A stretch of 13,592 bases of DNA from Halobacteriales archaeon (GTDB taxonomy: Archaea; Thermoplasmatota; SW-10-69-26; JACQPN01; JAIVGT01). Each line of letters starts with the position of its first letter. The stretch's first letter is position 1. Both the position numbers and the translations under genes were made by a program. The notes beneath the pieces are model-generated. The model made no database searches. It saw only the letters and a list, made by a program, of their open reading frames with translations, and was not told the origin of the DNA. Positions 6,257 to 13,403 of this stretch are shown here, in pieces. The DNA is taken from positions 1-13,592 of the forward strand of contig JAIVGT010000198.1 in assembly GCA_020201485.1 (NCBI GenBank), written 5' to 3'.

Positions 6257-6338
6257 GCGGTTGCGCCGAGACAAGGCTCGCGATGCGGCCAGAGCCGTGA
6301 AGCGCGCCCGGCCGCGCAAGGGGCAGCGGGACGCGAGG

Positions 6339-8405
6339 ATGGCCGACCGGCCCCGCACGCCGTGGCAGCTACCCGCCGGCATCGTCGCAGTGCTCCTGCT
6401 CCTCCTCCTCCTCGTGCCGCTCGTGAACCACCTGGCCGACGCCGTGGCGAGCGTGTCCACGCCGCCCGAGTCCAGCGACGCCCCGCCCCCGCCGCCCATC
6501 ATCCTGCCCACGGAGACCACCATCACCGGCGCGCCGGAGAGCGTGCACAAGGGCCAGGTGTTCCGCATCGAGGGCAAGGTCGTGGCGCAGGGCACGGACC
6601 GGGGCGTGGGGCATGCGCCCATCCGCGTCTGGCTGAACGTGACGAAGGACGCGCCCGGCGTCCTCCTGGCGGAGGGCGAGAGCGATGCGGACGGGAGCTT
6701 CGGCATCGAGGTCCAGGTGAACCTGAGCGCGAGCAGCTACCAGCTCGTCGCGGAGAGCCGCGGCGTGCCCATCGACGCCGTGCGCGCCTACGGGCCGAGC
6801 TGGAGCGACCCGGAGGTCGATGTCGTCGCGGACACGCGGCTCACCCTCGAGGCCCCGGAGCGCGGCGGCATGCTCGCCCCCGTGCCCGTCGGCGGGAACC
6901 TGACGGACGAGCTGGGCGACCCGGTGGCCGGGGCGAGCATCGTCGTCGCGCGCGGCGACGAGCCGCTGGCGAACCTCACGACCGGGGCCGATGGGACGTT
7001 CGAGGGCAGCATCACCTTCCCCGCGCCGGGGACCTACGCCCTGACCGCGACGTTCGCCGGCGACGGGCACAACCTGCCGTCGCAGGCGCAGGCCAGCATC
7101 AGCATCGTGGACGCGGGGCTGGCGTTGCCGGCGTCGCTCGACGTGGTGCGGGGCGAGGCGCTCGTGCTGAACGGCTCGGTGCGCCTCGACGGCGCGGCGT
7201 GGCCGGGGGCGAACGTGAGCATCACCTACGCCCTGCCCACGCTCGTCGGCGAGGGCGCGGAGGCGGTCATGGTGCCGCAGCAGGTGCGCCAGGTCGCGGC
7301 GGACGCGAGCGGCGCCTTCGAGGACCGCGTGGTCGTGGCGAAGGAAGCGCCCCTCGGCCGCGCGGTCGTGCAGGTGCGCCTCGGCGAGCGCGACGTGGCG
7401 CAGGACGTGCCGCTCACGGTCTTCCAGCGCCCCCAGGTCGCGGTCGTGGTGCCGGCGGTGGCGAACACGAGCGCCGTGGCGACGGTGCTCGTCCTCGACG
7501 ACGCCGGCCAGCCGCTCCCGGGCGCGGACGTGACGCTCCTCGCCGGGGAGCAGGGCAAGCTCCTCGGGTCGTGGAGCCTGAGCACGGACGCGCAGGGCCG
7601 GGCGAGCGCCGTGGTGAACCTGTCGCACGCCGGCGACGTGCTCGTCGGCGCGCGCGTGACCGGCCCGCAGCTCGCCCCGACCTTGGCCGCGGCCAACCTG
7701 CACTTCGCCGGCCCGCCGCTGAACCCGCTCGTGCCCATCGCCCTCGTCGCGCTCGTCGGCGTCGGGGCCGTCGCTTGGTTCCTCCGGCCGAAGCCGCTCG
7801 GCCCCGCGGTCCTGGCGCGCATCGTGTTCCCCGACCTGGAGCCCGACATGCCGCCGGCGTGGCAGCCGGGCGAAGAGCTCGCCCTCGAGGTGCGCTGCGC
7901 CCGACCGGACGGCGCGCCGCTCGCCGGGCTGCCGGTCGAGCTGCGCCTGGGCGACGAGACCGTCGCGCTCGTGACCGATGCCGAGGGCGGGGCGCGGGTG
8001 CGCCGCGCGTTCGCCGCGGAGGCGGACCTGCGGCTGCACGCGCGCACGGAGCGGGTGGAAGGCCTGCGCCGGGGCGAGGCGGAAGCCGAGCTCCGCATCG
8101 GCGACTACCGCAAGGAGGCGGGACGGGCCTACGATGCCCTGGTCCTCCGCGCCCGCGCCCGGGGCGCGAAGGTGGGCCGCGCGCCGAGCCCCCGGGACCT
8201 GCAACGCGCCCTGGAGCCGCTCCTCCCCGGCCGCGACCTCGCCCCGTTCATCCACGCCTTCGAGGCGGCGACGTACAGCCTCAGGCCCTTCGACCGCGCC
8301 GCCGCGGTGCGCTTCCTGCAAGCCGAGCGCAAGCTCAGCCTCGCCCTCGATGCGCCCGCGCCGCGCCCACCGCCGCCCGGAGGTGAGCCTGCTGTCGCCG
8401 CGTGA
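6339..8405 (+). CDS. Membrane-anchored Ig-like repeat protein with cytosolic DUF4129-like tail
   Basis: 688 residues from ATG 6339. A membrane helix lies at about 12-35, then a Pro-rich linker. Beta-sandwich repeats follow to about 458: carboxypeptidase-regulatory/Ig-like units with the marks PxxGAxVxxxxGxxxxxxTxxDGxFxxxxxxxxxG (for example PVAGASIVVARGDEPLANLT and PLPGADVTLLAGEQG). Eight N-x-S/T sequons fit an outside location. A second helix lies at about 463-483 (VPIALVALVGVGAVAWFL). After it come one more Ig-like unit (PLAGLPVELRLGDETVALVT) and a helical domain at about 596-672 (YDALVLRARARG...FIHAFEAATYSLRPFDR) that resembles DUF4129. First gene of the five-gene cluster; the next gene overlaps it by 23 bases. 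Likely a surface sensor, adhesin or assembly factor. A TTG at 6261 would add 26 basic residues, less likely. Confidence 0.85.
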   Translation: MADRPRTPWQLPAGIVAVLLLLLLLVPLVNHLADAVASVSTPPESSDAPPPPPIILPTETTITGAPESVHKGQVFRIEGKVVAQGTDRGVGHAPIRVWLNVTKDAPGVLLAEGESDADGSFGIEVQVNLSASSYQLVAESRGVPIDAVRAYGPSWSDPEVDVVADTRLTLEAPERGGMLAPVPVGGNLTDELGDPVAGASIVVARGDEPLANLTTGADGTFEGSITFPAPGTYALTATFAGDGHNLPSQAQASISIVDAGLALPASLDVVRGEALVLNGSVRLDGAAWPGANVSITYALPTLVGEGAEAVMVPQQVRQVAADASGAFEDRVVVAKEAPLGRAVVQVRLGERDVAQDVPLTVFQRPQVAVVVPAVANTSAVATVLVLDDAGQPLPGADVTLLAGEQGKLLGSWSLSTDAQGRASAVVNLSHAGDVLVGARVTGPQLAPTLAAANLHFAGPPLNPLVPIALVALVGVGAVAWFLRPKPLGPAVLARIVFPDLEPDMPPAWQPGEELALEVRCARPDGAPLAGLPVELRLGDETVALVTDAEGGARVRRAFAAEADLRLHARTERVEGLRRGEAEAELRIGDYRKEAGRAYDALVLRARARGAKVGRAPSPRDLQRALEPLLPGRDLAPFIHAFEAATYSLRPFDRAAAVRFLQAERKLSLALDAPAPRPPPPGGEPAVAA

Positions 8406-9318
8406 GCGCCCGGCCCGCCGCGTCGCGTCCCGCCTCGCCGGCATCGGTGCCGGGTGCGCGCTCCTGGCCCTGCTCCTCGACACGGACCTCGCCTGGTACC
8501 TCTGGCTCGGGCCCGTCGTCGAGCGCGTGCCGCCGAGCAGCGCCCCGCTCGGCATCGGCGCGACGCTCGCCCTGCTCCTGGCGGCGGTCCTCGTGCGCCG
8601 GCAGCGCGGGCTGGCGCGGGACGTGCACCCCTACGCCCCGGCCGCGGTGGACGCGGGCGTCGTCGTGCTCGGAGCCCTGGGCGGCACGCTCCTCGTGCAG
8701 CACCTGCCCTTCGGGGCCCTCGGCCCGCCCGTCCAGGCCTTGGTCTGGCTCCTCGCCGTGCTGGGCGCGGCCCGCGTCGCCATCGGATTGGCCGAGGCAC
8801 GGGGCCCGATGCGGGCCACGAGCCGCGTCGTGCTCCACGCGCTTCCCGTCCTCGCCCTGCTCGCCTTCGCCGCGACCTACCTCGGGCTGCGCGCGCTGCT
8901 CGGGCTCGACCAGGCCCGCTCCGACCTCCTCGACTACGCCCTCGGCCTGCTCCTCATCGGCGGCTTCCTGGCGTGGCAAGGCTGGGGCGCGCGGAGCCAG
9001 GCCCGCCGCCTGCCCAGCGCCTCCGACGCGCACCGCCACGTGCAGCTCGTCCGCTCCCTGCCCGACCCGCAGCACGCCGAGGCCGAGGACGCCGTGGCGG
9101 CGTGGGTGGAGCGCGGCGAGGGCGCGGCGCGCTACGAGGCGCTCGTGCTCAGCAGCCTGCGCGCGGCCCAGGTGCGGGAGGAGCCGGCCCAGGAAGCGCT
9201 GCGCGCGGCGCAGCAGCCCGCGGAGCGCAAGCGCGGCGAGCCGGACGCGGCGCGCGCGGCGCGGCTCGCGGCGCACCAGCGCATCGTGCAGCTCATCGCG
9301 GGGCCGAGGTCGAACTGA
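8383..9318 (+). CDS. Six-helix membrane protein of the MoxR/DUF58 operon
   Basis: 311 residues if GTG 8383 is used. Hydrophobic segments at about 20-33, 56-71, 89-106, 116-136, 150-172 and 183-199 predict six membrane helices, followed by a cytosolic, charged, helical tail of some 110 residues (AEAEDAVAAWVERGEGAARY, QEALRAAQQPAERKRGEPDA). The start is uncertain: GGAGGTG at 8379-8385 overlaps the GTG, so initiation may be at the GTG by coupling from the upstream gene, or at a CTG just downstream (8392). It overlaps the preceding gene by 23 bases and ends 11 bases before moxR. Uncharacterised membrane proteins accompany MoxR–DUF58 genes in other archaea, but I cannot match this one to a named family. 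It could form a membrane platform with the DUF4129-like protein. Confidence 0.82.
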   Translation: MSLLSPRERPARRVASRLAGIGAGCALLALLLDTDLAWYLWLGPVVERVPPSSAPLGIGATLALLLAAVLVRRQRGLARDVHPYAPAAVDAGVVVLGALGGTLLVQHLPFGALGPPVQALVWLLAVLGAARVAIGLAEARGPMRATSRVVLHALPVLALLAFAATYLGLRALLGLDQARSDLLDYALGLLLIGGFLAWQGWGARSQARRLPSASDAHRHVQLVRSLPDPQHAEAEDAVAAWVERGEGAARYEALVLSSLRAAQVREEPAQEALRAAQQPAERKRGEPDAARAARLAAHQRIVQLIAGPRSN

Positions 9319-9323
9319 AGGTG
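9317..9323 (+). promoter_or_regulatory. Ribosome binding site of moxR
   Basis: GAAGGTG lies six bases before the ATG at 9330 and overlaps the preceding stop codon. It favours that ATG over the in-frame GTG at 9321, which lies within the site. Confidence 0.55.
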
Positions 9324-9329
9324 CTACCC

Positions 9330-10430
9330 ATGCAAGACGGCGACGAACTTTGCGGACGCATCGTGGACCACATCGCCCAGACCTTCGTCGGCGACCCGGC
9401 GCTGCTGGAGAAGCTGCTCGCCGGCGCGCTGGCGCAGGGGCACGTGCTGTTCGAGGACAACCCCGGCCTGGGCAAGACGCTGCTCGTGAAGACGTTCGCG
9501 GCGAGCATCGGCTGCGCGAGCAAGCGCGTCCAGTTCACGCCCGACCTGCTGCCCGCGGACGTCATCGGCACGCAGGTGTGGGACGCGAAGACGGGCGGCT
9601 TCAAGCTGCTCAAGGGCCCGGTGTTCACGAACGTGCTCCTCGCGGACGAGATCAACCGCAGCCCGCCGAAGACGCAGGCCGCGCTCCTCGAGGCCATGGA
9701 GGAGCGGCAGGTGACCATCGAGGGCCAGGCCATGCGCCTGGAGAAGCCGTTCTTCGTCCTCGCCACGCAGAACCCCATCGAGCAGGAGGGCACCTACCCC
9801 TTGCCCGAGGCGCAGCTCGACCGCTTCCTCCTCCGCCTGAGCATGGGCTATCCGCGCTCGCTGGAGGCGGAGAGCGAGATCCTGCGCCGGCGCATCGCCT
9901 GGCAGACGAACGACCCGACGCGCACCGTCGAGCCCGTGGTCACGGCGCAGGAGTTCGCCGCGCTGCAGGACCGCGTGGAGCGCGACGTGTTCATCCACGA
10001 GGACCTGCTGCGCTACATCGGCAAGGTCGTGCGCGGCCTGCGCGAGCACCCGAAGGTCCACGTCGGGCCCAGCCCGCGCGGCGCCTTGGCCCTGCTCCGC
10101 GCCTCGCGCGCCCTCGCCTACCTGCGCGGGCGCGACTTCGTCACGCCCGACGACATCAAGGCGTTCTTCGTCGAGGCCCTGGCGCACCGCACCATCCTCG
10201 ACATGGGGCACGCCATCGAGGGCCTGAAGCCGGAGCAGGTCGTGCTCGAGGTCGCCGCGGACGTGCCCGTGCCCACGCGCTTCCGGCCCGGGGACAAGGT
10301 CGGCGAGCCGGAGCCCCAGCTCGTCGAGGCCGTGCCCGTCGCCATGCCGCAGGTCGTGGCCGAGCCGGCGAGCGCCCGGGTGAGCGCCCAGGAGCGCTGG
10401 CGCAAGCTGCTCCGCTCCGAGCGTGAGTGA
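9330..10430 (+). CDS. MoxR-family AAA+ ATPase
   Basis: 366 residues. MoxR ATPases are cytosolic hexameric chaperone-like ATPases that act on proteins with von Willebrand A-type domains, typically encoded next door. Walker A is EDNPGLGKT (42-50; Lys49, Thr50), with Asp where many MoxR proteins have Gly. Walker B is VLLADE (102-107; Asp106, Glu107), followed by the family block INRSPPKTQAALLEAMEERQ. Sensor 1 is LATQNP with Asn148, then EQEGTYPLPEAQLDRF containing the likely arginine finger Arg165. GPSPRGALALLRASRA is the sensor 2 region in the lid. After about residue 310 a Pro/Val/Glu-rich tail ends in basic RWRKLLRSERE and may contact partners. The stop at 10428-10430 touches the DUF58 start, so the two are cotranslated. 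A typical length and a complete catalytic set indicate an active ATPase. Confidence 0.95.
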   Translation: MQDGDELCGRIVDHIAQTFVGDPALLEKLLAGALAQGHVLFEDNPGLGKTLLVKTFAASIGCASKRVQFTPDLLPADVIGTQVWDAKTGGFKLLKGPVFTNVLLADEINRSPPKTQAALLEAMEERQVTIEGQAMRLEKPFFVLATQNPIEQEGTYPLPEAQLDRFLLRLSMGYPRSLEAESEILRRRIAWQTNDPTRTVEPVVTAQEFAALQDRVERDVFIHEDLLRYIGKVVRGLREHPKVHVGPSPRGALALLRASRALAYLRGRDFVTPDDIKAFFVEALAHRTILDMGHAIEGLKPEQVVLEVAADVPVPTRFRPGDKVGEPEPQLVEAVPVAMPQVVAEPASARVSAQERWRKLLRSERE

Positions 10431-10432
10431 GC

Positions 10433-11728
10433 ATGCTCACCCGCGCCGGCTCCGCGCTGCTGCACTGCGCCCTTGCCCTGCTCGTGCTCGGCCTCACCCT
10501 CGGGAACTATTACCTCGTGCTCGCCGCGGCCCTGCCCCTGTTCGTCTGGCTGGGCGCGCTGGGCGTGCCCGAGCCCGGCCCGGTGGCGGTCGAGCGCAGC
10601 CTGAGCCCGGGGCGGCTGCACGTCGGCGAGCTGCTGCGCGTCGAGGTGCGCGTGCGCGCCCGGCGCGGCCTGGGCCTGCTCGAGGTGCAGTGCCCGGTGC
10701 CGGAGGTGTTCGAGCTCGTCGACGGCAGCAACCTGCACCTGCTGCGCAAGGGCCTGGGGGCGCTCGACGCGAGCTTCGCGTTCACCGTGCGCTGCACGAA
10801 GCGCGGCTCGTGGGACCTGGAGCCGGTGCGCGTCGAGTCCGTCCACGGCCTGGGCGTGCGCGCCCCGGTGCGGCTGACCGCCGGGGAAGCGGCGCGCTTC
10901 GAGGTCCTGCCCCGCCTCATGGGCATCGGCCGCATCCGCGCCCCGCCCGGGCACGCGCGCCTGCTGTTCCCGGAGGCGGACCACGCGCGCACCGGCGTGC
11001 GCACGAACGAGTTCCTGGAGATCCGGGAGTACGCCTGGGGCGACCCGGTGACGAGCATCAACTGGAAGGCGACGGCGCGCCAGCGGAGCACGGAGCACTT
11101 CGCCGCCCCGCCCCTCGTGAACGAGTACGAGCGCGAGGGGAAGAAGAGCGTGTGGCTGTTCGTGGACGCCGCGCCCTACATGGAGGTGGGGAGCACGGCG
11201 GAGAACGTGTTCGAGCGCGCCGTGGAAGCCGCGGGCAGCGTGGCGAAGTTCTACCTCGACCGCGGCTACCGCGTCGGCTGCTACGTGTACAACGGCCAGG
11301 ACCAGCTCGTGCACCCCGACACGGGGGGGCGGCAGTTCCTGCGCATCCGGCAGGTGCTCACGGACCTCACGCCCGGCCAGCCCGGGCAAGGCCTGCGCGC
11401 CGCGGTCGAGCGCTGCCGCGGCTTCCTCATCCAAGGCCGGCCCCTCGTCATCGTCGTCACGCGCCTCGGCGCGGACCAGGCGGCGCTGACCGACGGCATC
11501 CGCCGCCTGCGCGTGCTCACCGGGGGCCTGCGCCGCCGGCTGCCCGTCATCGTCCTCAGCCCGCACGCGCGCCATGCGCCGAGCGGCACGGACTACCAGG
11601 TGGATGCCCTGCTCCGCCCGCTCAACCGCCCGCACGCCCTGCAGGTGCGCGGCATGGGCGCCGCGCTCATCGAATGGGACCCGCACCGCGTGAACCTCGC
11701 CACGGCATTGCTGCGCGGGGTGCGCTGA
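10433..11728 (+). CDS. DUF58 protein with two N-terminal membrane helices
   Basis: 431 residues from ATG 10433; GTG 10427, overlapping the moxR stop, would add two residues. Two helices (about 8-23 and 28-44) form a hairpin in the membrane, followed by a beta-rich domain (VERSLSPGRLHVGELLRVEV onward). The family signature is at 192-216: NEFLEIREYAWGDPVTSINW then KATAR. A vWA-like domain follows (SVWLFVDAAPYMEVGS, VAKFYLDRGYRVGCYVYNG, PLVIVVTRLG, LPVIVLSPHARH). Its metal site is degenerate: where vWA domains have DxSxS, this has Asp-Ala-Ala-Pro-Tyr. DUF58 proteins are the usual MoxR partners and probable targets of its remodelling activity. The stop overlaps the start of the next gene by one base (ATGA), so translation is coupled. 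Confidence 0.93.
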   Translation: MLTRAGSALLHCALALLVLGLTLGNYYLVLAAALPLFVWLGALGVPEPGPVAVERSLSPGRLHVGELLRVEVRVRARRGLGLLEVQCPVPEVFELVDGSNLHLLRKGLGALDASFAFTVRCTKRGSWDLEPVRVESVHGLGVRAPVRLTAGEAARFEVLPRLMGIGRIRAPPGHARLLFPEADHARTGVRTNEFLEIREYAWGDPVTSINWKATARQRSTEHFAAPPLVNEYEREGKKSVWLFVDAAPYMEVGSTAENVFERAVEAAGSVAKFYLDRGYRVGCYVYNGQDQLVHPDTGGRQFLRIRQVLTDLTPGQPGQGLRAAVERCRGFLIQGRPLVIVVTRLGADQAALTDGIRRLRVLTGGLRRRLPVIVLSPHARHAPSGTDYQVDALLRPLNRPHALQVRGMGAALIEWDPHRVNLATALLRGVR

Positions 11729-12477
11729 TGCAGGACAAGGCGCTGCGCGCCGCGGGCGCGGCCGGCGTGGGCGTGCTGCTCTTCCTCCTCCTCGCCACCT
11801 CCCCCCTGGCCGCCTACCTCGCGGGCCAGCGGGAATACATCGCCCTCACCGGCGCCGGTCCGCTCTTCGATGCCCTCGACGGCATCGTCGTCGGCTACCC
11901 GTGGGGCGCGGTGCTCATGCTCTGCGCCTTGGTCTGCGCCGTCGGATGCGCCGTCGGGGCCCTGCGGCGCGGCACGCACCTCGCGTTCGCCGCGCTCTGC
12001 GTCCTGCTCGCCGGCTACATGTGGTCGCACATCGAGTGGAGCCGGGCCATCATCCACAAGGGCATCGCCACGGGCGGCGCGCCCGACCTCGGCCAGCTCC
12101 TGCCCGCCCTCCTTGCCCTGGCCGCGGCCGGCTTCGTCAGCCTTGCCCTGCCCTGGCGGGCGGCGGAGCGCGACTACGTGGCGCGCGGCGTCCCCCCGGA
12201 GGAGGCGCGCGCGGCGCGCGCGATGTGGCTGCCTGCGGGCGCGGTGTGCGGTGTCGCGCTCGGCGCTGCGGTGCTCGTCGCCTTCCTGTTCAGCCACGCG
12301 GACGCGTTCGGGGACTGGACGCCGGTCACGCTGGCCCTGGGGGCGTTCCTGTTCCCGCTCCTCGCCGGCCTGGGCTTCCTCGGCCTCGCGCTCCTGGCGG
12401 CCCGGCGGCGCGCGCCGCGGCTTCCCGCAGGGGCCCTGGCAGGCCTGGCGGCACGCGTCCGCGCTCGACGAAGCTGA
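11728..12477 (+). CDS. Six-helix membrane protein, last gene of the MoxR/DUF58 operon
   Basis: 249 residues starting at the ATG that shares its A with the DUF58 stop; GGGGTG at 11719-11724 could serve as ribosome binding site. Hydrophobic stretches at about 11-31, 59-78, 84-101, 123-143, 167-188 and 198-225 predict six helices. The loop between helices 1 and 2 holds YIALTGAGPLFDALDGIVVG; the loop after helix 3 holds HIEWSRAIIHKGIATGGAPD; and the 144-166 loop is charged (RAAERDYVARGVPPEEARAA). The C-terminus is basic and low in complexity. No family is recognised. Its last 152 bases lie opposite the 3' end of the SET-domain gene. Position and coupling make a role with MoxR and DUF58 likely, perhaps as a membrane scaffold. 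Confidence 0.82.
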   Translation: MQDKALRAAGAAGVGVLLFLLLATSPLAAYLAGQREYIALTGAGPLFDALDGIVVGYPWGAVLMLCALVCAVGCAVGALRRGTHLAFAALCVLLAGYMWSHIEWSRAIIHKGIATGGAPDLGQLLPALLALAAAGFVSLALPWRAAERDYVARGVPPEEARAARAMWLPAGAVCGVALGAAVLVAFLFSHADAFGDWTPVTLALGAFLFPLLAGLGFLGLALLAARRRAPRLPAGALAGLAARVRARRS

Positions 12478-12892
12478 AGAGCGGCATGGGATAGCGGGCG
12501 CGCACCTCCTCCGGCGACCTGCCCCAGGCGCGCACCTCGCCCCGGCAGCCCTCCTGGCCGCACGCGCACGCCATGCGCCACGGCTCCCACAGGACCACGC
12601 TCGCGTAGTCGATGGTCAGCTCCTCGCCCGGCGCGATGCGGCGGCGCGCGCGGATGTCGAGGCGCGCCGTGACCTCGCAGCTCGGCTGGCAGGCGTGGTT
12701 CAGGATGCGCGACGGGCTGCGCGCCGCGGGCTCGACGTACCAGTCGCGCCACACCTGGTAGCCTCGCTGGCTCACGCGCGACCAGGGCACGAGGTCGCCG
12801 TGCACGCGGAACAGCGCGGCGCGCGGGTCGAGGGCGCGGTCGGCGAAGACGCCCTTGCCGTGGATGCCGCTCGGCCCGAAGCGCCACGCCAC
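12326..12892 (-). CDS. SET-domain protein, putative protein lysine methyltransferase
   Basis: 188 residues from GTG 12892; no upstream in-frame start looks better. SET landmarks appear in order: GPSGIHGKGVFA (7-17, AdoMet-binding G-x-G loop), the conserved RILNHACQPSCEV (62-74, the NH-x-C-x-P motif), GEELTIDYA (89-97, with the catalytic-type Tyr96), and a post-SET zinc motif CACGQEGCRG (109-118) which with Cys67 can bind zinc as in eukaryotic SET enzymes. The expected reaction is AdoMet-dependent lysine methylation of a protein; the target is unknown. Residues after about 145 are a Gly/Pro/Arg-rich tail encoded opposite the end of the MoxR-operon membrane protein. The compact 140-residue domain matches the small stand-alone SET proteins of bacteria and archaea. 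Acquisition by horizontal transfer is possible, but base composition matches its neighbours. Confidence 0.88.
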   Translation of the reverse strand: MAWRFGPSGIHGKGVFADRALDPRAALFRVHGDLVPWSRVSQRGYQVWRDWYVEPAARSPSRILNHACQPSCEVTARLDIRARRRIAPGEELTIDYASVVLWEPWRMACACGQEGCRGEVRAWGRSPEEVRARYPMPLFSFVERGRVPPGLPGPLREAAARAAGPPGARGRGSPGRRGAGTGTPPGPA

Positions 12893-12972
12893 GCGCCCGG
12901 GATGCGCGGGCGGGGGAAAGCCTCTTCGGCCCTCGACCCCTTGCGCGCCCCGATGGTCCACAGCCACGTCCT

Positions 12973-12979
12973 GAAGGGG
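12973..12979 (+). promoter_or_regulatory. Probable ribosome binding site of the small cysteine-rich gene
   Basis: GAAGGGG six bases before the ATG at 12986. It supports that start rather than the in-frame ATG at 12953. Confidence 0.4.
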
Positions 12980-12985
12980 CACCCC

Positions 12986-13111
12986 ATGACGAAGTACGAG
13001 AAGCAGGGGAGCGGCATGCCGAGCCACCTCTGCCACGGGCCCCCGCCGACCGTCAACGAGGCCGTGTGGTACGGCCGCCCCTGCCCGTGCTGCAAGGAAC
13101 TCATCGGCTGA
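12986..13111 (+). CDS. Small cysteine-rich, possibly zinc-binding protein (41 residues)
   Basis: A 41-residue ORF, MTKYEKQGSGMPSHLCHGPP at the start and RPCPCCKELIG at the end. Cys16, His17, Cys33, Cys35 and Cys36 could hold one zinc ion. Nearly every third codon position is G or C, as in the flanking genes, which supports coding. An in-frame ATG at 12953 would give 52 residues, but the ribosome binding site at 12973-12979 favours 12986. It diverges from the SET-domain gene (12892, −) across a 93-base spacer. No known family is recognised; small zinc-finger proteins are common in archaea and usually uncharacterised. Confidence 0.6.
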   Translation: MTKYEKQGSGMPSHLCHGPPPTVNEAVWYGRPCPCCKELIG

Positions 13112-13118
13112 GGGCCGG

Positions 13119-13140
13119 GGCCGATTCGGCCAGGGCCGAA
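13119..13140. repeat. Overlapping inverted repeats of GGCCGA
   Basis: Three alternating half-sites lie in 22 bases: GGCCGA (13119-13124), TCGGCC (13126-13131) and GGCCGA (13134-13139). The first two form one palindrome around a central T. TTCGGCC-AG-GGCCGAA (13125-13140) forms a second perfect seven-base one sharing the middle site. This sits 7 bases after the stop of the cysteine-rich gene and 16 bases before the next ORF, so an operator or an alternating hairpin is possible. Confidence 0.5.
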
Positions 13141-13156
13141 CGCTTTCGCCAGCGGC

Positions 13157-13363
13157 ATGGACCCCGGCGCGGCATCGGGGAGCATGGCCCGCATGTCCCG
13201 CCACGCCTGGCTCGAACGCATCCGCGTCGCGTCCATGGCGCAGCGCATCCTGGACGTGGACCGCACCCTGCTCCACTACGGCACGGGCGTCCTGACCGCC
13301 GAGGAGGCGAGCGTCCTGCGCAGCCTGGCCGACCGCCTCGAGCCGGCCCTGCCCGCCCCGTGA
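13157..13363 (+). CDS. Small hypothetical helical protein (68 residues)
   Basis: An ORF beginning MDPGAASGSMARMSRHAWLE. Met13 (13193) is an equally plausible start and gives 56 residues. The body (RIRVASMAQRILDVDRTLLH, then GTGVLTAEEASVLRSLADRL) is predicted to form amphipathic helices with no cysteines and no membrane segment. Third positions are almost all G or C, which supports coding against the antisense frames. No family is recognised. It lies 45 bases after the cysteine-rich gene on the same strand and 40 bases before thiI. The name is only a description. Confidence 0.5.
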   Translation: MDPGAASGSMARMSRHAWLERIRVASMAQRILDVDRTLLHYGTGVLTAEEASVLRSLADRLEPALPAP

Positions 13364-13373
13364 GGGGCGCAGG

Positions 13374-13381
13374 TTTTTCAA
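13374..13381 (+). promoter_or_regulatory. TATA-like TTTTTCAA before thiI
   Basis: An AT-rich octamer, rare in this DNA, centred 26-27 bases before the TTG at 13404. That spacing fits an archaeal TATA box for a leaderless thiI mRNA, and supports TTG 13404 as the start. The run of five T could instead act as a terminator for the preceding ORF. Confidence 0.4.
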
Positions 13382-13403
13382 GGCCTGCCGGCATGGGCGC
13401 TCG

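Noticed and set aside
6369..8555. Very long minus-strand open frame of 728 codons
   Set aside because: High GC suppresses stop codons. The product is Arg/His/Ala-rich with no domain, and the + strand frame has clear domains and helices.
10118..11686. Minus-strand open frame of 522 codons opposite moxR and DUF58
   Set aside because: A shadow frame: composition is that of antisense to GC-rich coding DNA, and the opposite strand has complete catalytic and family motifs.
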